Assembly (NCBI GenBank): GCA_011109175.1
Contig: RDEW01000048.1
Span: 209,445 to 273,444, forward strand
Direction: 5' to 3'
DNA: 64,000 bases
DNA from: Dicyema japonicum
Taxonomy: Eukaryota > Dicyemida > Rhombozoa > Dicyemidae
Each line of letters opens with the position of its first letter. Within the stretch, counting starts at the first letter, position 1. The notes under the pieces were generated by a model. It worked only from the letters and a program-made list of their open reading frames with translations. It had not been told where the DNA came from and ran no database searches. Positions 45,210-57,657 of this stretch are shown here, piece by piece. Both the position numbers and the translations under genes were made by a program.

Positions 45210-46362
45210 TTAGTTCCAAATTCTAATAGAAGAGTCCCACGAAAATGAAGCTAACAAATTTCCCGCAGGAGATACTCTCACTCCAGAGACCCTATTTGAA
45301 TGCCCAGCCAATACACCTAAAAAAGTAGATAAAACTCACTAACCCACTAGCTTCTGCTTAAGAATATCGAAACAGTAAATGTTTGAATCATTTGACGCAA
45401 GAAAACTCAGTCTTCCAGAAGATGAGAAACCAATGGAAGTAAAGCCCCCATTCCCAGCGGAATACACAGCAATGCATTTCCCCATTCTAGCATCAAAAAT
45501 ACAGGAGGTAAAATCATCGCACGCCGTCCCAAACACGATCCCATATGGGAAAAACTACAAAACAGCATAAACCGATACCTTAACATCGTTAATGTCTTCT
45601 TTATGACATTGAAAGTTAATTTGGGGTTTATTGTGTCGCAAATCCCAAAGCTTGAATATAGAAAGCCAGTACTTTAACAGTCGTATCAAGCGAGCAAGAA
45701 ATAAAACAGTTTAAATCGTCATTGAAGGAAAATGAGTTCACATCGTTCAAATGACCTTTAAAATGAATTGTCGGAACGCCTCTTTCTACGTCCCATAGAA
45801 TGCACGTGCTATCTCCAGAAGAAGAAATAATTTGGTCATCTCCTATAAAACTGGCCTTTGAAATATAGCCCTGATGGTAGCACATCTCAGACATGGCATC
45901 ATATTGATCACTGGACTTGTCATATCTAAATAATTATTAAATTTTAAATTGGAAAATCAAATTATTGTAGAATTACTTGTAAACTAAGATATTGTTATCC
46001 AATCCCCCAGACACTATAGTCGTCTTTGCTTGAAAAGTCGCAGCACATGCACCAACAGACTTGGCAGGGATTACATACATCTTCATGGCTTTGTAGCAGT
46101 CCCAAATGATCATGCATCCATCTTGGGAAATCGAAATCATTTTATTCCTTGAATTAGTCAAATGTTACGTCTCATGTTGTGAAAAATTAGCATTGTATAT
46201 CATCTTATTGTGACCTGTGAGGCAACGACGGGGGACAATCTTTAGATCAATGTCATCGACGTCAGCGCAGAAATCTGAAATTCCCTGCAAGGATTATATA
46301 ACAATGAAAACAGTGTGAAAATTTTGTGTTTGGTTCATATTTTGACCAAATATAAGAGTCAT
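45210..46362 (-). CDS. GNB: G-protein beta-like WD40 protein, copy A
   Basis: ATG 46362; introns of 27, 21, 51, 22, 24 and 27 nt; after removal 981 bases, 326 residues. Blades match heterotrimeric G-beta: [89 protein letters not shown] and a terminal [13 protein letters not shown]-beta forms a propeller that binds G-gamma and G-alpha. The usual N-terminal coiled-coil helix that packs on G-gamma is not recognisable; the first 17 residues are unrelated. In blade 2 the stretch equivalent to [15 protein letters not shown] of copy B reads [14 protein letters not shown] through two compensating indels, removing the Trp that G-beta uses in partner contacts. Possibly a specialised or relaxed copy. 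Confidence 0.85.
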
Positions 46363-48234
46363 TTAAGGCGATTAATCTACTATTGTAATGAACCAACAAC
46401 ATTATAAAGTCCGCGAATTTATTTCTTTAAATTTAAAAAATGAATAATTTATTAAATAATAATTAAACTTTGAATATTTTAATTTAGAAGTTATAAAGGT
46501 TCAAATTTTATTTTGGTACTTTAACCTCCCAATCTATTTATCTTATAACCGGCGTTATGACACAAAAACCCTTTCGAGGACTCTGTAAGGAGGTCGGTTA
46601 CACATTCATTTCACGTGGGAAATCACCAGAACAACATATCTATCGAAATTATATTGGATCTATAAAAAACACCAGAAAATGTGAAGAATCTTCTGAGAAT
46701 CATTAGATCACTTGATTGCCCTAAGAGTTATTGAAATTTTCAAGTCTCCATCAACAGCATGAAATTTATTATTCAAAAAATTGACGGCAGGATTCTTTTG
46801 CTGCACGCAGAAATCAGTTTAAAACATGTCATACGCATGTCATTCATGAAAAAAATCGATGACTCGACAAGTACAATCTGTCTCAATCATTTAAAGTGAA
46901 GTTCCAAAGAGGCGCCTAATATAATTGTGGGAAAACACGAATAGAAAGTTTTTCTGAATTCATAAAAAAATTAAATATCTTAGGTCATATTTAAAAAGAT
47001 ATTTTTAACGAATTGATAGAAAATTACGAATAACTGAACAATTTCAAAATCAATAAAAGTAATCTAATTAATGATAAAACACAAGATATGGATCCCCTTG
47101 TTCTTGACACAACTGGAAGAATTCGCGACATTCTTTCGTATTGACTACTCCCAAAGGGAAATAACAAGGGGAGAAAAATTAAAATTAATTTTAGGAAAGT
47201 ACTCGGTTAAATATTTTTTGACAGAAGAAACCATGAGAGTAAGTATTACCGCGAACAAGGGCAATGGAACCAACGCCACTCACAAGGATATTCCAGCCTT
47301 GACGAGATTGCTTTTCCAATCTCATTGAGAACACCTCTAGTGACAGGCTCGGTCACTCCCGAAGTCTCAAATGCAATTGAGACGAAACAAAAATTGTCCC
47401 CAAACGCATGGTTATATTTCTCCAGCTTTTAGTTTGTTTCTTACGTTTTCATCAAATTTAGTCGAAACTCGTAGAAATCTTTGAACCCCAATGGTGATAT
47501 GCAGAAAATTTCTTTTCAAAATTATTAAATGGATCTTGCGTTTCTTTAACCACTTATCCATGTTTCTGAATCCTCGTTATAAATTCTCATTGTCAAATTC
47601 GTCGCTTTCAACATTCAATGTTTTCACATTTTTTCTGTAAGGTTATACCAATTGTTAGGAAATCAATTTTTTTATTTGATTCCAATAATTCGAAATAGAA
47701 ACAACATCAATGACAGAATTCAGTAATTCTATTTTTGATAGTTTGAAGCCAATGGATATCATCTCATTCGACTTAGTAGAGTCCTTTTAAATACAGTGCA
47801 GTCTCGTCGCAATTAAACTCAATTTGGCGAATTGTTGCATTCCAATCAAAAATATTAAAAAATCATTAGCGTGAGTAAAATCACATAAACTTTTTCTCAG
47901 CAAATTTTCAGTTCATATCGATTTTTAAACCTCCGTAGTCATCTATCTCCATCTCCCAATTTTTGAAGTCCTGTCCAGAACCGCTGAATGATGGTTCTTG
48001 TCGTACACAAATGGGAAGGATTCGAGAAGTTTGCGTGGCCACGTTAATCGATTCACCAAAGAGCTTCAATCGAGCTTAAGTGACATCAATGGAGATTGAC
48101 GAGCAACCACTTGGCTTGTTTAATAAAAATATAATTAAAAAATTGTAAATATATATTAAAATTATTATTAAACGATAAAGACAAAATAATGAACCAATAT
48201 TGTAAATATTAATCTTATTTCTGAAAATAAATAA
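46363..48234. other. spacer between tandem G-beta copies
   Basis: The first 140 bases (upstream of copy A) resemble the region upstream of copy B. A plus-strand frame at 47071-47325 has no recognised family. No repeat family identified. Confidence 0.4.
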
Positions 48235-49374
48235 TTAGTTCCAAATTCTAATAGAAGTGTCCCACGAAAATGAAGCTAGCAAATTTCCCGATGGTGATAC
48301 CCTTACTCCAGAGACCTTATTAGAATGTCCAGTCAATACTCCTACAAAATAAACGAGCCTCACTAACCCAATAGCTTTTGCTTGAGAATATCGAAACAAT
48401 AAATGTTCGAATCACTTGACGCAAGAAAACTCAGTCTTCCAGAAGATGAGAAACAAATGGAAGTTAAACCGCCATTCCCGGCAGAATACGTAGCAATGCA
48501 TTTCCCCATTCTAACATCAAAAATACAGGAGGTCAAATCATCGCACGCCGTACCAAAAAAATCCCCACCAGGGAAGAACTGCAAAACAGTAAAAATCGAT
48601 ACTGCAACATCATTAATGTCTTCTTTATGACACCGGATGCTCATTTGGGGCCTACTATCTCGTAAATCCCAGAGCTAGAAATAAAAAAGCCAGTACTTTG
48701 ACGAACGTATCAAGGGAGCAAGAAATAAAGCAATTTAGATCTTTATTAAGGCTGAACGAGTTCACATCTTTTGAATGACCCTTTAAATGAAGAGATGGAC
48801 ATTCTCTTTCAACGTCCCATACTATGCACGTGCTATCTCCGGAAGAAGAAATAATTTGGTCATCTTTTATAAAACTGGCCTTTGAAATATAGCCCTGATG
48901 GTGGCACATCTCAGACACGGCGTCATATTGGTCACTGTATTTGTCATATCTAAATAATTATTAAATTTTAAATTCGAAAATTAAATTATGATAAAATTAC
49001 TTATGAACTAAGATAATGTTATCCAATCCCCCAGACACTATCATGTCGTCTTTATTTGAAAAGTCGCAGCACATGCACCAACAGGACTTGGCGGGGATTG
49101 CATACATCTTCATGGCTTTGTAGCAGTCCCAAATGATCATGCATCCATCTTGGGAAATCGAAATCATTTTATTCCTTGTATTAGTCAATTGTTACGCCTC
49201 ATGTTGTGAAAAATTAGCATGGTATATCCTCAAGTTGTGCCCTGTGAGGCAACGGCGGTTGACGATGTTTAATTCAATGTCATCGACATCCGCGCAGAAA
49301 TCTGAAATTCCCTACAATTATCATATAACTCTGACCAAATTTTGAGTTTGAGCTGGACCAAGTCTAAGAGTCAT
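48235..49374 (-). CDS. GNB: G-protein beta-like WD40 protein, copy B
   Basis: ATG 49374; introns of 24, 21, 51, 22, 24 and 26 nt at the same places as copy A; 972 coding bases, 323 residues, ending SFSWDTSIRIWN-like and TAA. Blade 2 keeps [20 protein letters not shown], close to canonical G-beta (SSWVMTCAYAP..NYVACGG). Later blades read [14 protein letters not shown] and FGTACDDLTSCIFD. The N-terminal coiled coil is likewise missing, the protein starting MTLRLGPAQTQNL. The 24-nt fifth intron has no stop and is a multiple of three, so retention would be silent. Copy B is the more canonical member of the tandem pair. Which G-beta class it belongs to cannot be told by eye. Confidence 0.85.
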
Positions 49375-49584
49375 TTTAGCCGATTAATCTATTGTCTTAA
49401 TTAAGTTGGTACATTTATAAGTGCGGCGAATTAATTTATGTAAATTTAAAAATTACATAATTTATTAAATAATAATAATTAAACTTATATTTTAATTTTA
49501 AATTTATAAAATTTTGGCACATCTCAGACATCAATTTATAAAATTTAAAATTAATTTTTTATTTTGTTAAAATGCTTGTTGGGA

Positions 49585-49800
49585 TTAGAGAATGACGCCG
49601 TCATCAGTGATTCATCACTGCTCAACTGGATTGTCTTAGAGACTCACACGTAAGTAAAAAAGAACAGAACATGAAGTTAGGAACATCTACGCCTTGCCCT
49701 TGAATTAATCAGCGTAACTGTTCTTTACTTATTAAATAAAGTGCTAGTTCTGTCTGAATTGAGATGGGTATGGAAGCATTACTATTCGTTGGCGGAAGAG
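49585..49800 (+). mobile_element. SINE-1 variant with a different tail
   Basis: GAATGACGCCGTCATCAGTG, CTCAACTGGATTGTC and GTAACTGTTCTTTACTTATT follow SINE-1 order. The tail is TGGAAGCATTACTATTCG and GGCGGAAGAGCTG instead of the TATGGCTCTCGTGAA type; 58678-58990 has the same tail. Confidence 0.65.
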
Positions 49801-50879
49801 CTGAATTAATTAATTTAAATTTAACTTGTGTTTCCTATATATTCTCCTTATATTGTTTTAAAATTGTTGGACGTGGAGAATGAGTAAGAAACAATTTGAG
49901 TAGATGGAAACATATCATAGAAAAAGCATATTATGCTGTAAATGATTTTTCTAACAGAGATCAGCAACATGATCCATTTTCGATGTGCAAATTCCAGTTC
50001 CTGGAGGATCAATAAAAATGAGGTGAGGAATGTTTAGCCAGAATGGATTCGATTGTACTTACCAATGGTGTAATGGAAGCACACTTCTAGTGCACTTGAA
50101 GATATCGATTAGAACCATGATACCACTGCAGTTTACGAGAACCTAAGGAATTCAAAAATAAAACTAGGTGAAGTAAAGGACCTAGATACTCTCCATAAAA
50201 TCACATTCTTAAGGGGAGTGTGAAGAGGGCCTACTTAATCACCTTTCAGAAGCGGAAGCCTGTAATTGATTATTGGACGATGAATTTGGTCGGCACAAGA
50301 AGGCGTTGTCCCCTGGGTTATAGAAAAAATATGTCTTCAGTAGTGTTATGTTTACGATTTCAAAGTGCGTTGAAAAAGGACTTTGTCTACTTAATTATAG
50401 AGTTTCCCGACCAATAGCGTCACTAAATTTTTTAAGGGTAGGAAACAACCTTTTTTAAATTTTTCTAATTTTTAGTCCCTCTAGAAAATATTGTTTCTCT
50501 ATGTGTTAAATACATTCTCAATTCGACTGAGAAATTGTACGGGGAAATGGAGATTGAGATTTGCTATTTCAAAAATTCTTTTTTGTCCGTATGATGAATA
50601 CAGATCGGGTCTTCAATTCCCTCTACATTAGTGATTGATGCAATTTCTTGTTCTGATGGCCCTTACAGGAATGTAGGATTCTGAAATAGCTCTTCCACGT
50701 CTTGGCCTTTAGGATACTAAAAATCAGACCTCATCGTGAGTTTTAAGATGTTCTTTATCTAAAAAATATTTACCATTGTCCAATGTTAGTGATTAGAAAG
50801 TTCCGTTAATGGTCTGAAACCTATATAGACGAGTAAGAAGCTAATAATTTGAGGACCTGCGAAAGAAGGGACATTAACT
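49801..50879. other. gene-free stretch
   Basis: Short frames at 50220-50417 have no family or splice support. No repeat block recognised. Confidence 0.35.
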
Positions 50880-51530
50880 AAACATAGTGTGCTTGGACCT
50901 ATCCAAAGCCTTCGATAGTGTGTGTCACGAAGACCTCCAATCAAAGCTCGTATATGCAGACAATCCAAAATACCTATTTGTGTGGCTAAGAAATTTTTCT
51001 GACCTGACGGACTTTTCAAGTGCACATAGGAGGACACGTTTCCCGAGTTTTACTAAAGAGAGGCGTTCCGCAGGGCTATGTCCAAGCCCCCTGTTATTCA
51101 ACATATTCTTGTCTGACTTCCCAATACCGTCGGACCCGAATTCAAAATTGTTAATATACGCGGATGACATTCTGTTAATGGACATCTCTTGAAAATCAAG
51201 CTTTTCGGAAAGCAGGCTCAAGAAGTTTATCTATCAAGTACAAGACAGGTGCAACCAAAGAGGGATGAAGCTTTTGCCGGAAAAGTCAAATTCTATAAGA
51301 ATCAGCCGTATAAGAAGCCATCATGTACAGCCTTACACGCTTGGTATACAGAGAGTACGTTTGCTCCGCTACCTGAGTGTAAAAGTCGACATAGAAGGCT
51401 CATTTTTGGAGGACGTCAAGCTGAGGAGGAAAAAAGCTTACGTAAGCTGGCCATCAGTACTGAGACCTTCTTCATATTCATGAAGATATTCCTACCAAAG
51501 TTATTGTATGGATGTGAGGCGTAGTACCTA
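50880..51530 (+). mobile_element. LINE-J reverse-transcriptase fragment
   Basis: CLDLSKAFDSVCHEDLQSKL (motif A, catalytic Asp), then PSPLLFNIFLSDFPIP (motif B) and KLLIYADDILLM (motif C), followed by a thumb-like region with stops to about 51525. Motif B has lost its usual PQGS. Inactive. Confidence 0.8.
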
Positions 51531-51639
51531 TCCAGAAAAAAGAAAAGCGTTATTCCTAATTCAGTTTTTCAAAGTTGTTATGTAAAGAAGGGACATCAAA
51601 AAATCCCAAATACGCAGAGTCTGATACACTCTATTGATA

Positions 51640-52340
51640 GTTATTATGCGGGGCGATAAATTATTACTAGAGCCGAATTTTTCCAATTACAAAATTATAA
51701 ACGATGTCCGCTTTTCTCCCTGGAATATCGGAAGACGTTATTTTAGACGTTACCACCATTGTGGAAGACGTTATTTTTCTTGGTTCCCCTTTATCTCACA
51801 CGAAAATATCAACTTTTCTACAAACAAAAAATAACTCCCCACTGTTTTTTTCACATAATCTTGCTCTCCTTGACATACATCTATTTTTTAATGGAACTTA
51901 AACTTTAATCGGTACCTTCTTTTCCGTTATGGACAAACGTGTTCGCTTGAAACACTTGGATAACCACTCAACGCAAATAGGAAAATGTCTCCGACTCGGG
52001 GTCAATGTTTGCATGACTCTTTTCTTCTGAAAGGGGTTGGAAATACATGTTTTGAGACGCGACTTTTGTCGATGGCTCCTTCCCTCTTAACCATGTACTG
52101 ACGGCAACTCACCCATGATCAGCTTCGGAAAGGGATAAGACTCTCAAAAAATACTAAAGTCTCAATTGACATTTCATTTTTAAACCGGACGTTATAGAAA
52201 TCTACCAAGTCATCGGAAACGAATCACTAATTTTGCTGAATTGTGTCGCTTTTGGTGAGGAAAAAAAGGAATCGACAAGTTCTCCAATTAACCATTAGGG
52301 TAATTTCTAAATGCGGAGTAGCGACTATTATTATTTCTAC
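51640..52340 (+). mobile_element. LINE-R reverse-transcriptase thumb remnant
   Basis: FLPGISEDVILDVTTIVEDV then FLGSPLSHTKISTFLQTK and HNLALLDIHLFFNGT resemble the post-RT segment (LLGSPL ... LLD.HQAF.LL) of elements like the one at 32830-34230. Stops follow. Confidence 0.5.
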
Positions 52341-52603
52341 TCTGAAAAATAAATAGCATAGGAGTGCTTATTACTTACATGCTTTTGGTATCTCATGTGT
52401 ACGAAGCTCTTACAAAACTAAGACCATAATAGCTTTACCTGTTCGATGTTAGAAACAATCAAACTAACTAAGCGGTTCCACCTTCCACATCGATTCAAAG
52501 CTATTTAGATTTAAAATCCTGACCGCTAAATATTTTTTTAAATATTTAAAATAAAAATTAATATTTAAAATTAAAAAATAGTTTATTTATTTCTGTTTGG
52601 TGG

Positions 52604-54785
52604 ATGCTTAGAAATTTATCAATAATTAAAAACACACTGCCTACTGATTTTTTTCAACAATCTTTACCACGGCTACCGATTCCAAAGTTGGAACTACCAT
52701 CAACAAATATCTCGAAGCTACAAAACCCCTTGTTTCTGAAAAGTCCTATAAAAACACAGCTGAGATTTGTCAGGAATTCCAAAATAATGCTGGAAGAGGT
52801 AGAATCTTTGCTTAATTCAGAGCTCAACCAAAATTTAATTGAAAGAAATGCCAGAAACACAAATTCCAGTTTCATTAACGGTTTTCTTATAAATTATTAA
52901 AAAGACTTTTGGCTTAATCTATACTTAAAATCTCGATCGAGACTTCCGCTAAATTACAATCCGTGTATTGGATTTTTCCAAAATATGAAGGCAGCCTCGA
53001 AAAACGACCAGGTCTGTTTGATCGAGACTTTTAGCTGCTCACAGCTACAAATATTATTAAGGCCTCTCTAGACTTTAAAAAATCGCTAGAAAACAACACT
53101 CTTTACCCCGAAGTCTTTTTCTCCAAACCACGTGACATAAATGGAAGACGTGTTTATAATTACACCATGAAGTGACTTGTACTCCTAATTTTGTTAGTTG
53201 TCTCCCATATTTTGCCAGAACTTATGCTTCCTATCTCTTCAAGGCTTATCCACTTGACATGAGCCAGTATGGCAAGCTTTTTTCTACTGCTAGAATTCCA
53301 GGGTTTCAAAGTTGCTCCCATTTTAGAGAGTTTATTGACAGTTTAGTGACCCATGACAACTCAAAACACATCATTGTAATATTTAATGGCCATTTCTACA
53401 AACTTGATGTACTCCACGTGGACAACAATGGTATATTAAATTTTCTATCAATTTAATAACTAATTGAATTTTAGAGCCATTTTCCCCCGCGTGCATATAC
53501 AATGGGTTAAAAATGATTGTTGATGACCCCCAAGCTCAGGAGCCCAATTTTAACTCCCCGGGACAGCTTACGACGCTTCCACGGAGTATCTGGGCTTTGG
53601 CTAGGAAGAATTTCTTGATTAGTGATTTTTCGCGGTAAACTTAGACAACAAAAATTTCGTGAATACCATTGACAGCGCCCTTTTTTGCCTTTGTCTCGAT
53701 TCGACGGACAACACCGACGAGAAAGCGATAATTTATAACTTTCTTGCCGGAAACAGCCATAACCGGTGATTCTACATTTAATTTTAGCTGGTTTGACAAA
53801 TCTCTTTCAATCATCGTCGACGCTAATTCCACTTCCGCCGTTAATTTTGAGCATTCATGGGGTGACGGAGTGGCCGTTTTGCGTTATATCAATGAAATTG
53901 TAAACCAATCTACCAGCAACCCAGTCACTACGTCTTCTCTGGATTCTTCCGTAAAGTCAAGACCAGAAAAGCTTGGTTTTCAACTATTGAGACATTTTAG
54001 AGTTCGTATTGGATCCAAGGTCGATTTGTGATATACAAGAAGCGAAATCCCAGTATGACGATAAGATCAGCTCACTTTGCATTGAAATTGTGAGAGAAAG
54101 AAAAATTAATAAAAATATCATCAAAAAGCTTAAACTGAGCCCAGACGCTGTTATACAAATTCTTCTTCAGGCATGCCTGATTGTCAGATTATAGGTGGCC
54201 TACCGTAGAGCCTTTGGGCACAACGTTGCCACATATGAGTCTTGTTCTACAGCAGCCTTTTACTACGGAAGAACGGAGACTGTTCGTCCAACGACTGAAT
54301 ATGCCATAGAAATTGCCAAATTGATGTACAAACGGTCCAATTACCAAAATAAGACTGTTCTCCGTGATTTATTCAGCAAAGCCAGTGATCTTCATTCTCT
54401 GAACGTAAAAAATGCTGCAACCGGTTTTTTGTCCATTCATTTTAGGGAAGGGATTCGATCGACATCTTTTTGCCTTAAAATGTGTTGCGGAAGAAGCTGG
54501 AATTGAGGACCTGCCGATATTTTCTGATGAAAACTACAATTTTATGAATCACTATGTACTTTCAGGATCCACTCTGTCGGTTCTTGCATTAAATTTGGCG
54601 GGTTTGGACCTGTCGTTGATGATGGATATGCATTTGGTTGTTTTTGTGTGTAAAGCTGTTTAGGGTACATGATGACGAAGAATATGTTTGAAAGCAATAT
54701 TCTCGGTTATAATTCGAATCACGTGGGAACACTTAGTGGTACTTTCGGAGAAGCTTGGCAAGATTTTGTGGAATTAATAAATTAA
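52604..54785 (+). CDS. CPT2: carnitine O-palmitoyltransferase 2
   Basis: CPT2 converts long-chain acylcarnitine to acyl-CoA at the mitochondrial inner membrane. ATG 52604 gives MLRNLSIIKN, then FFQQSLPRLPIPKLE, the choline/carnitine acyltransferase N-terminal signature. Ten introns of 22-44 nt restore one frame. Blocks in order: YPLDMSQYGKLFSTARIP, WFDKSLSIIVD, FEHSWGDGVAVLRY (catalytic His), LKLSPDAVIQ, VATYESCSTAAF, GKGFDRHLFALK, STLSVLALNL. Intron 8 (54171-54194) is GC-AG. One G is missing near 54597, where NLGGFGPVVDDGY is expected. With that base the coding length is 638 codons, close to human CPT2. The final exon reads YMMTKNMFESNILGYN and ends VELIN. The frameshift is probably a homopolymer error. 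Confidence 0.9.
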
Positions 54786-55639
54786 ATTTTATTTTTTGCG
54801 TAAACGTATATCAGTTAAATGTGCTCCCCCGTTACCCATAAGCCTAGGGTTCGGCTTGTGCCCTGCTCGTCACTATACGTTCTACCAGGTTTCTCCGTGT
54901 AACTTTCCTCTTCGATCCATGCTTAAGGTCTCCCATTTAGTGGTCGAAATGAGTCTTTTGAAATTGAAACTTGCTATTGTAAAGGGGGTAGATTAGAAAG
55001 ACTGAGAGTATGATAAGGACAGACATTATTAGAGAGGTCTCAACCACTCACCAACACAAACGTATATGCCGTTTAAAAAAATCTGTTTGCCAAGTAGTTA
55101 ATCACTCAGGACATTGTTGCCTCGTGGATTGGTCTAAGAATACCTACCAGAGTTCTAGATTTATTTAGAACCCCGGATCACCGAGAAAGACAGAAAAATG
55201 TCAGACAGTTGGCTGGATCGGCCTTGTCTCCAAGATAGTGCGGTTGGTATATAGAACCACTTTTTCAAGGGAGGAAAAGCAACCTAGGTAAAAACACTCC
55301 TAAAAATTGTTAGTAATTAATCGCTAGACTTTTCAAACACGTTTATAGTTGTAGCACCAAGATTCCTTTTCCAAATTAAAGTTTCTCTTTTTAATTTCAG
55401 CAAAATTTGGTCATGGTCGCTTCTTGAATCATAGACGATCGACTAAGTCGTGTTACATCTACCTAAGAGAAAGCGTAGCTCCAAAATTTTCCTTCTCAAT
55501 CCATTGAAGCACTGTATTTGACGTGTTCTTTTATGGGTTGGTGGAATCTTCCGTGAATCTGATGAGCCTTGTAAGAGCTTGTTGCCGGTTAATAGAACTA
55601 TGGGCCTCAGATTCATGAGTGGATCTGCACTTTTACCAA
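54786..55639. other. gene-free stretch
   Basis: No coding block or repeat recognised beyond possible decayed LINE-J sequence toward 55640. Confidence 0.35.
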
Positions 55640-55860
55640 TTTTTCGTAAATGCAGTAATATTCTCGTTAAAAGAGTGAGTCTTGAATATTTCGTTTGGCT
55701 GAGTTGGGGCGTATTTCAATAATTACGACAAATAATGTCAAAGTCAGCCTCTCAGTTATTATTCAAGAGCCTGAGACCTTCAAAAATTTCGGAATCCGTG
55801 TACGCTTTGTTAAGCGAACGAGCCTCTTCTTCCAACATTGAAAGAGGTAAGATGTCATAC
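55640..55860 (-). mobile_element. LINE-J fragment, inverted
   Basis: Reverse complement has AAATTTTTGAAGGTCTCAGG, GACTTTGACATTATTTGT and CGCCCCAACTCAGCCAAA. These match in order 34460-34570 of the forward LINE-J copy. Confidence 0.6.
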
Positions 55861-56199
55861 GATCTATCAAATCACAAACGGCCGTGGAGACACTAATTGA
55901 AAAAAACAAAAAAGGACACCAATGCCAAGAAGGAAGTGCTCGCCCGTATCGAACTTGTGTAGGCTCAAGGGATCAACACCGAGCGAAGATGAGAGCCATG
56001 ATTCAATTCGTCGAGATCACTTAGTCTTTCGGTTTAACAGTGGTCTTTGGAATTAATTTACTTAATTAAATTATTTTTTTAGATTGGTTTTAGCTTATCC
56101 TCGCTTGACTAGTCGTACAATAATGAAGATTTTTGGATGAGGCTTCTTCACTTCCGAAACTAATTAATTAAATCATTCTAAAAACTGAGAAAAAAGCCA

Positions 56200-56400
56200 A
56201 AATAACTAATTCTTATATCTTGACGCCTTCTAGTAGAATCATCATCCAAACACAGTGATCCAGAGACATTGTCCGAAGAATTGAAATCGATACCAGAATT
56301 CGTCACCAGGGAGCGAAATAGTTTCCCAGTGGAATGGATCCTTTCTAATGCCGACCAAGCATTAGGCGTCTCCTGAGTAAGGTGGATCTGATGATTTACT
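56200..56400 (-). repeat. repeat C copy, inverted
   Basis: TCTAGTAGAATCATCATCCA, GATACCAGAATTCGTCACCA, TGGATCCTTTCTAATGCCGA and GTAAGGTGGATCTGATGA are the family blocks in inverse order. Confidence 0.55.
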
Positions 56401-56529
56401 ACAACTTTCTTACTTTTAGAAATAGTTAGTTAAGTATGTAGTAACCCCGCCTCAGTAACCCCGCCTCACTACTTTGTAGAAGACTTGCGATTGTCCATGG
56501 GCGACCACGCACAACCATGCCTTCATTCT

Positions 56530-56670
56530 TGCTAAAGATCTTCAACATGTGAAAAGACATTTAAAAACCGGAGATGACACAGATATACTTTGGACTATGA
56601 CCTGCAACCGAGAATGCAGGATAAACCTAATGGAAAAGATAGTTTCGGAGACATGTGGGAACTTAGTATA
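56530..56670 (+). mobile_element. LINE-A C-terminal scrap
   Basis: HLKTGDDTDILWTMTCNREC corresponds to LKTGDDLDTLGITACSRG at the C-terminus of the copy at 23096-24240. Confidence 0.55.
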
Positions 56671-57657
56671 TTTGACATTTTGTTCCATTGACAATGTTCA
56701 TTATAGGAAAGTTCAAATTATTGAAAGCTATTAAAGAGATTATTTGACAGTCAGTGTAGTCACAACAAGGTTTCACACAACCTCAAGCGATTTAAGTAGT
56801 GTCGAGACAATTCTAACTTCAATGAGCGATATTTAAGTTTAAAGGCATTTGATGTGTTTTGAACAAAACTCTTTGGTCGCTGGACATTTGAGACAATCAA
56901 TTAGGGGACGGAAATGTATACCAACCAACACCTGAAAATGTAGAGCTATTCTGAGAATCTATATTAGGTAACCGCGAATGTAGAATTGATAACTCTGGAA
57001 AACTTGGGACTTTTCCATAAGAGAGCGCAGAAAAAATGAAACTGGCGGCAAAAGAGGACATTCTTACTATTATTCCTCGAATAGTTCTTATAATGTTTTT
57101 AGTGTATTTCCAATGAAAGTTGGTGAATTCTTTGTTCACTGAGATAAAAATCTCAATGGTCAGTCCTCCAACAAGTGAGGAGCAGTAAAATTTTTTTCCT
57201 GTAAAGTCCAGGATTTTGATGAAAATCAATAATTGTCCCGGATTTCTAGAATAGTAAAGCAGTGAGCATAGTCAAACTCCAGGATACTTGTGACATCAAT
57301 TAGCTTTAGAGAAACGAACCGCATCATCATTAATAGTTAAAAGAGATTTCAGACTAGTAGAGCGAGAGGATTCCCAGTGATAAGTATTATTGGATTAATT
57401 TTTCTCGCTACATCATCAAAGACAACTTTCCTGCTTGTATTACAAATTCAAAATCAAATCAGACATGAAGAATGCCACAATCAAAAAAATTTAAATAAAT
57501 AAATACTAAATTATTTTTAAATATTCCTTCCTATATTAATAAGCATAGTATTATATTTAAATTATTTTTAAATTTTATTAATTTTATTTTTCGAAATAAA
57601 TTTTTTTTAATTTGAATTTTCGTACTCTCAATTCAACGTTTGAATAAATGTTTGTTA
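56671..57657. other. gene-free stretch
   Basis: No supported frame. The last 180 bases are very AT-rich, upstream of the gene at 57658. Confidence 0.35.

Noticed and set aside
47071-47328. A protein gene in the spacer between the G-beta copies
   Set aside because: No ATG context, family or splice partner that supports it; codon pattern not convincing.
47790-47880. Another pogo-type end (CAGTGCAGTCTCGTCGCAAT)
   Set aside because: No inverted partner found in the neighbouring kilobases and no transposase nearby.
49504-49530. A third G-beta fragment upstream of copy B (GGCACATCTCAGACAT)
   Set aside because: Only 16 bases match and there is no extended similarity; chance or a micro-duplication cannot be told apart.
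57640-57657. Upstream extension of the secreted orphan by six codons
   Set aside because: The extension begins at TTG. In a nuclear animal gene the ATG at 57658 is the better start and begins the signal peptide directly.
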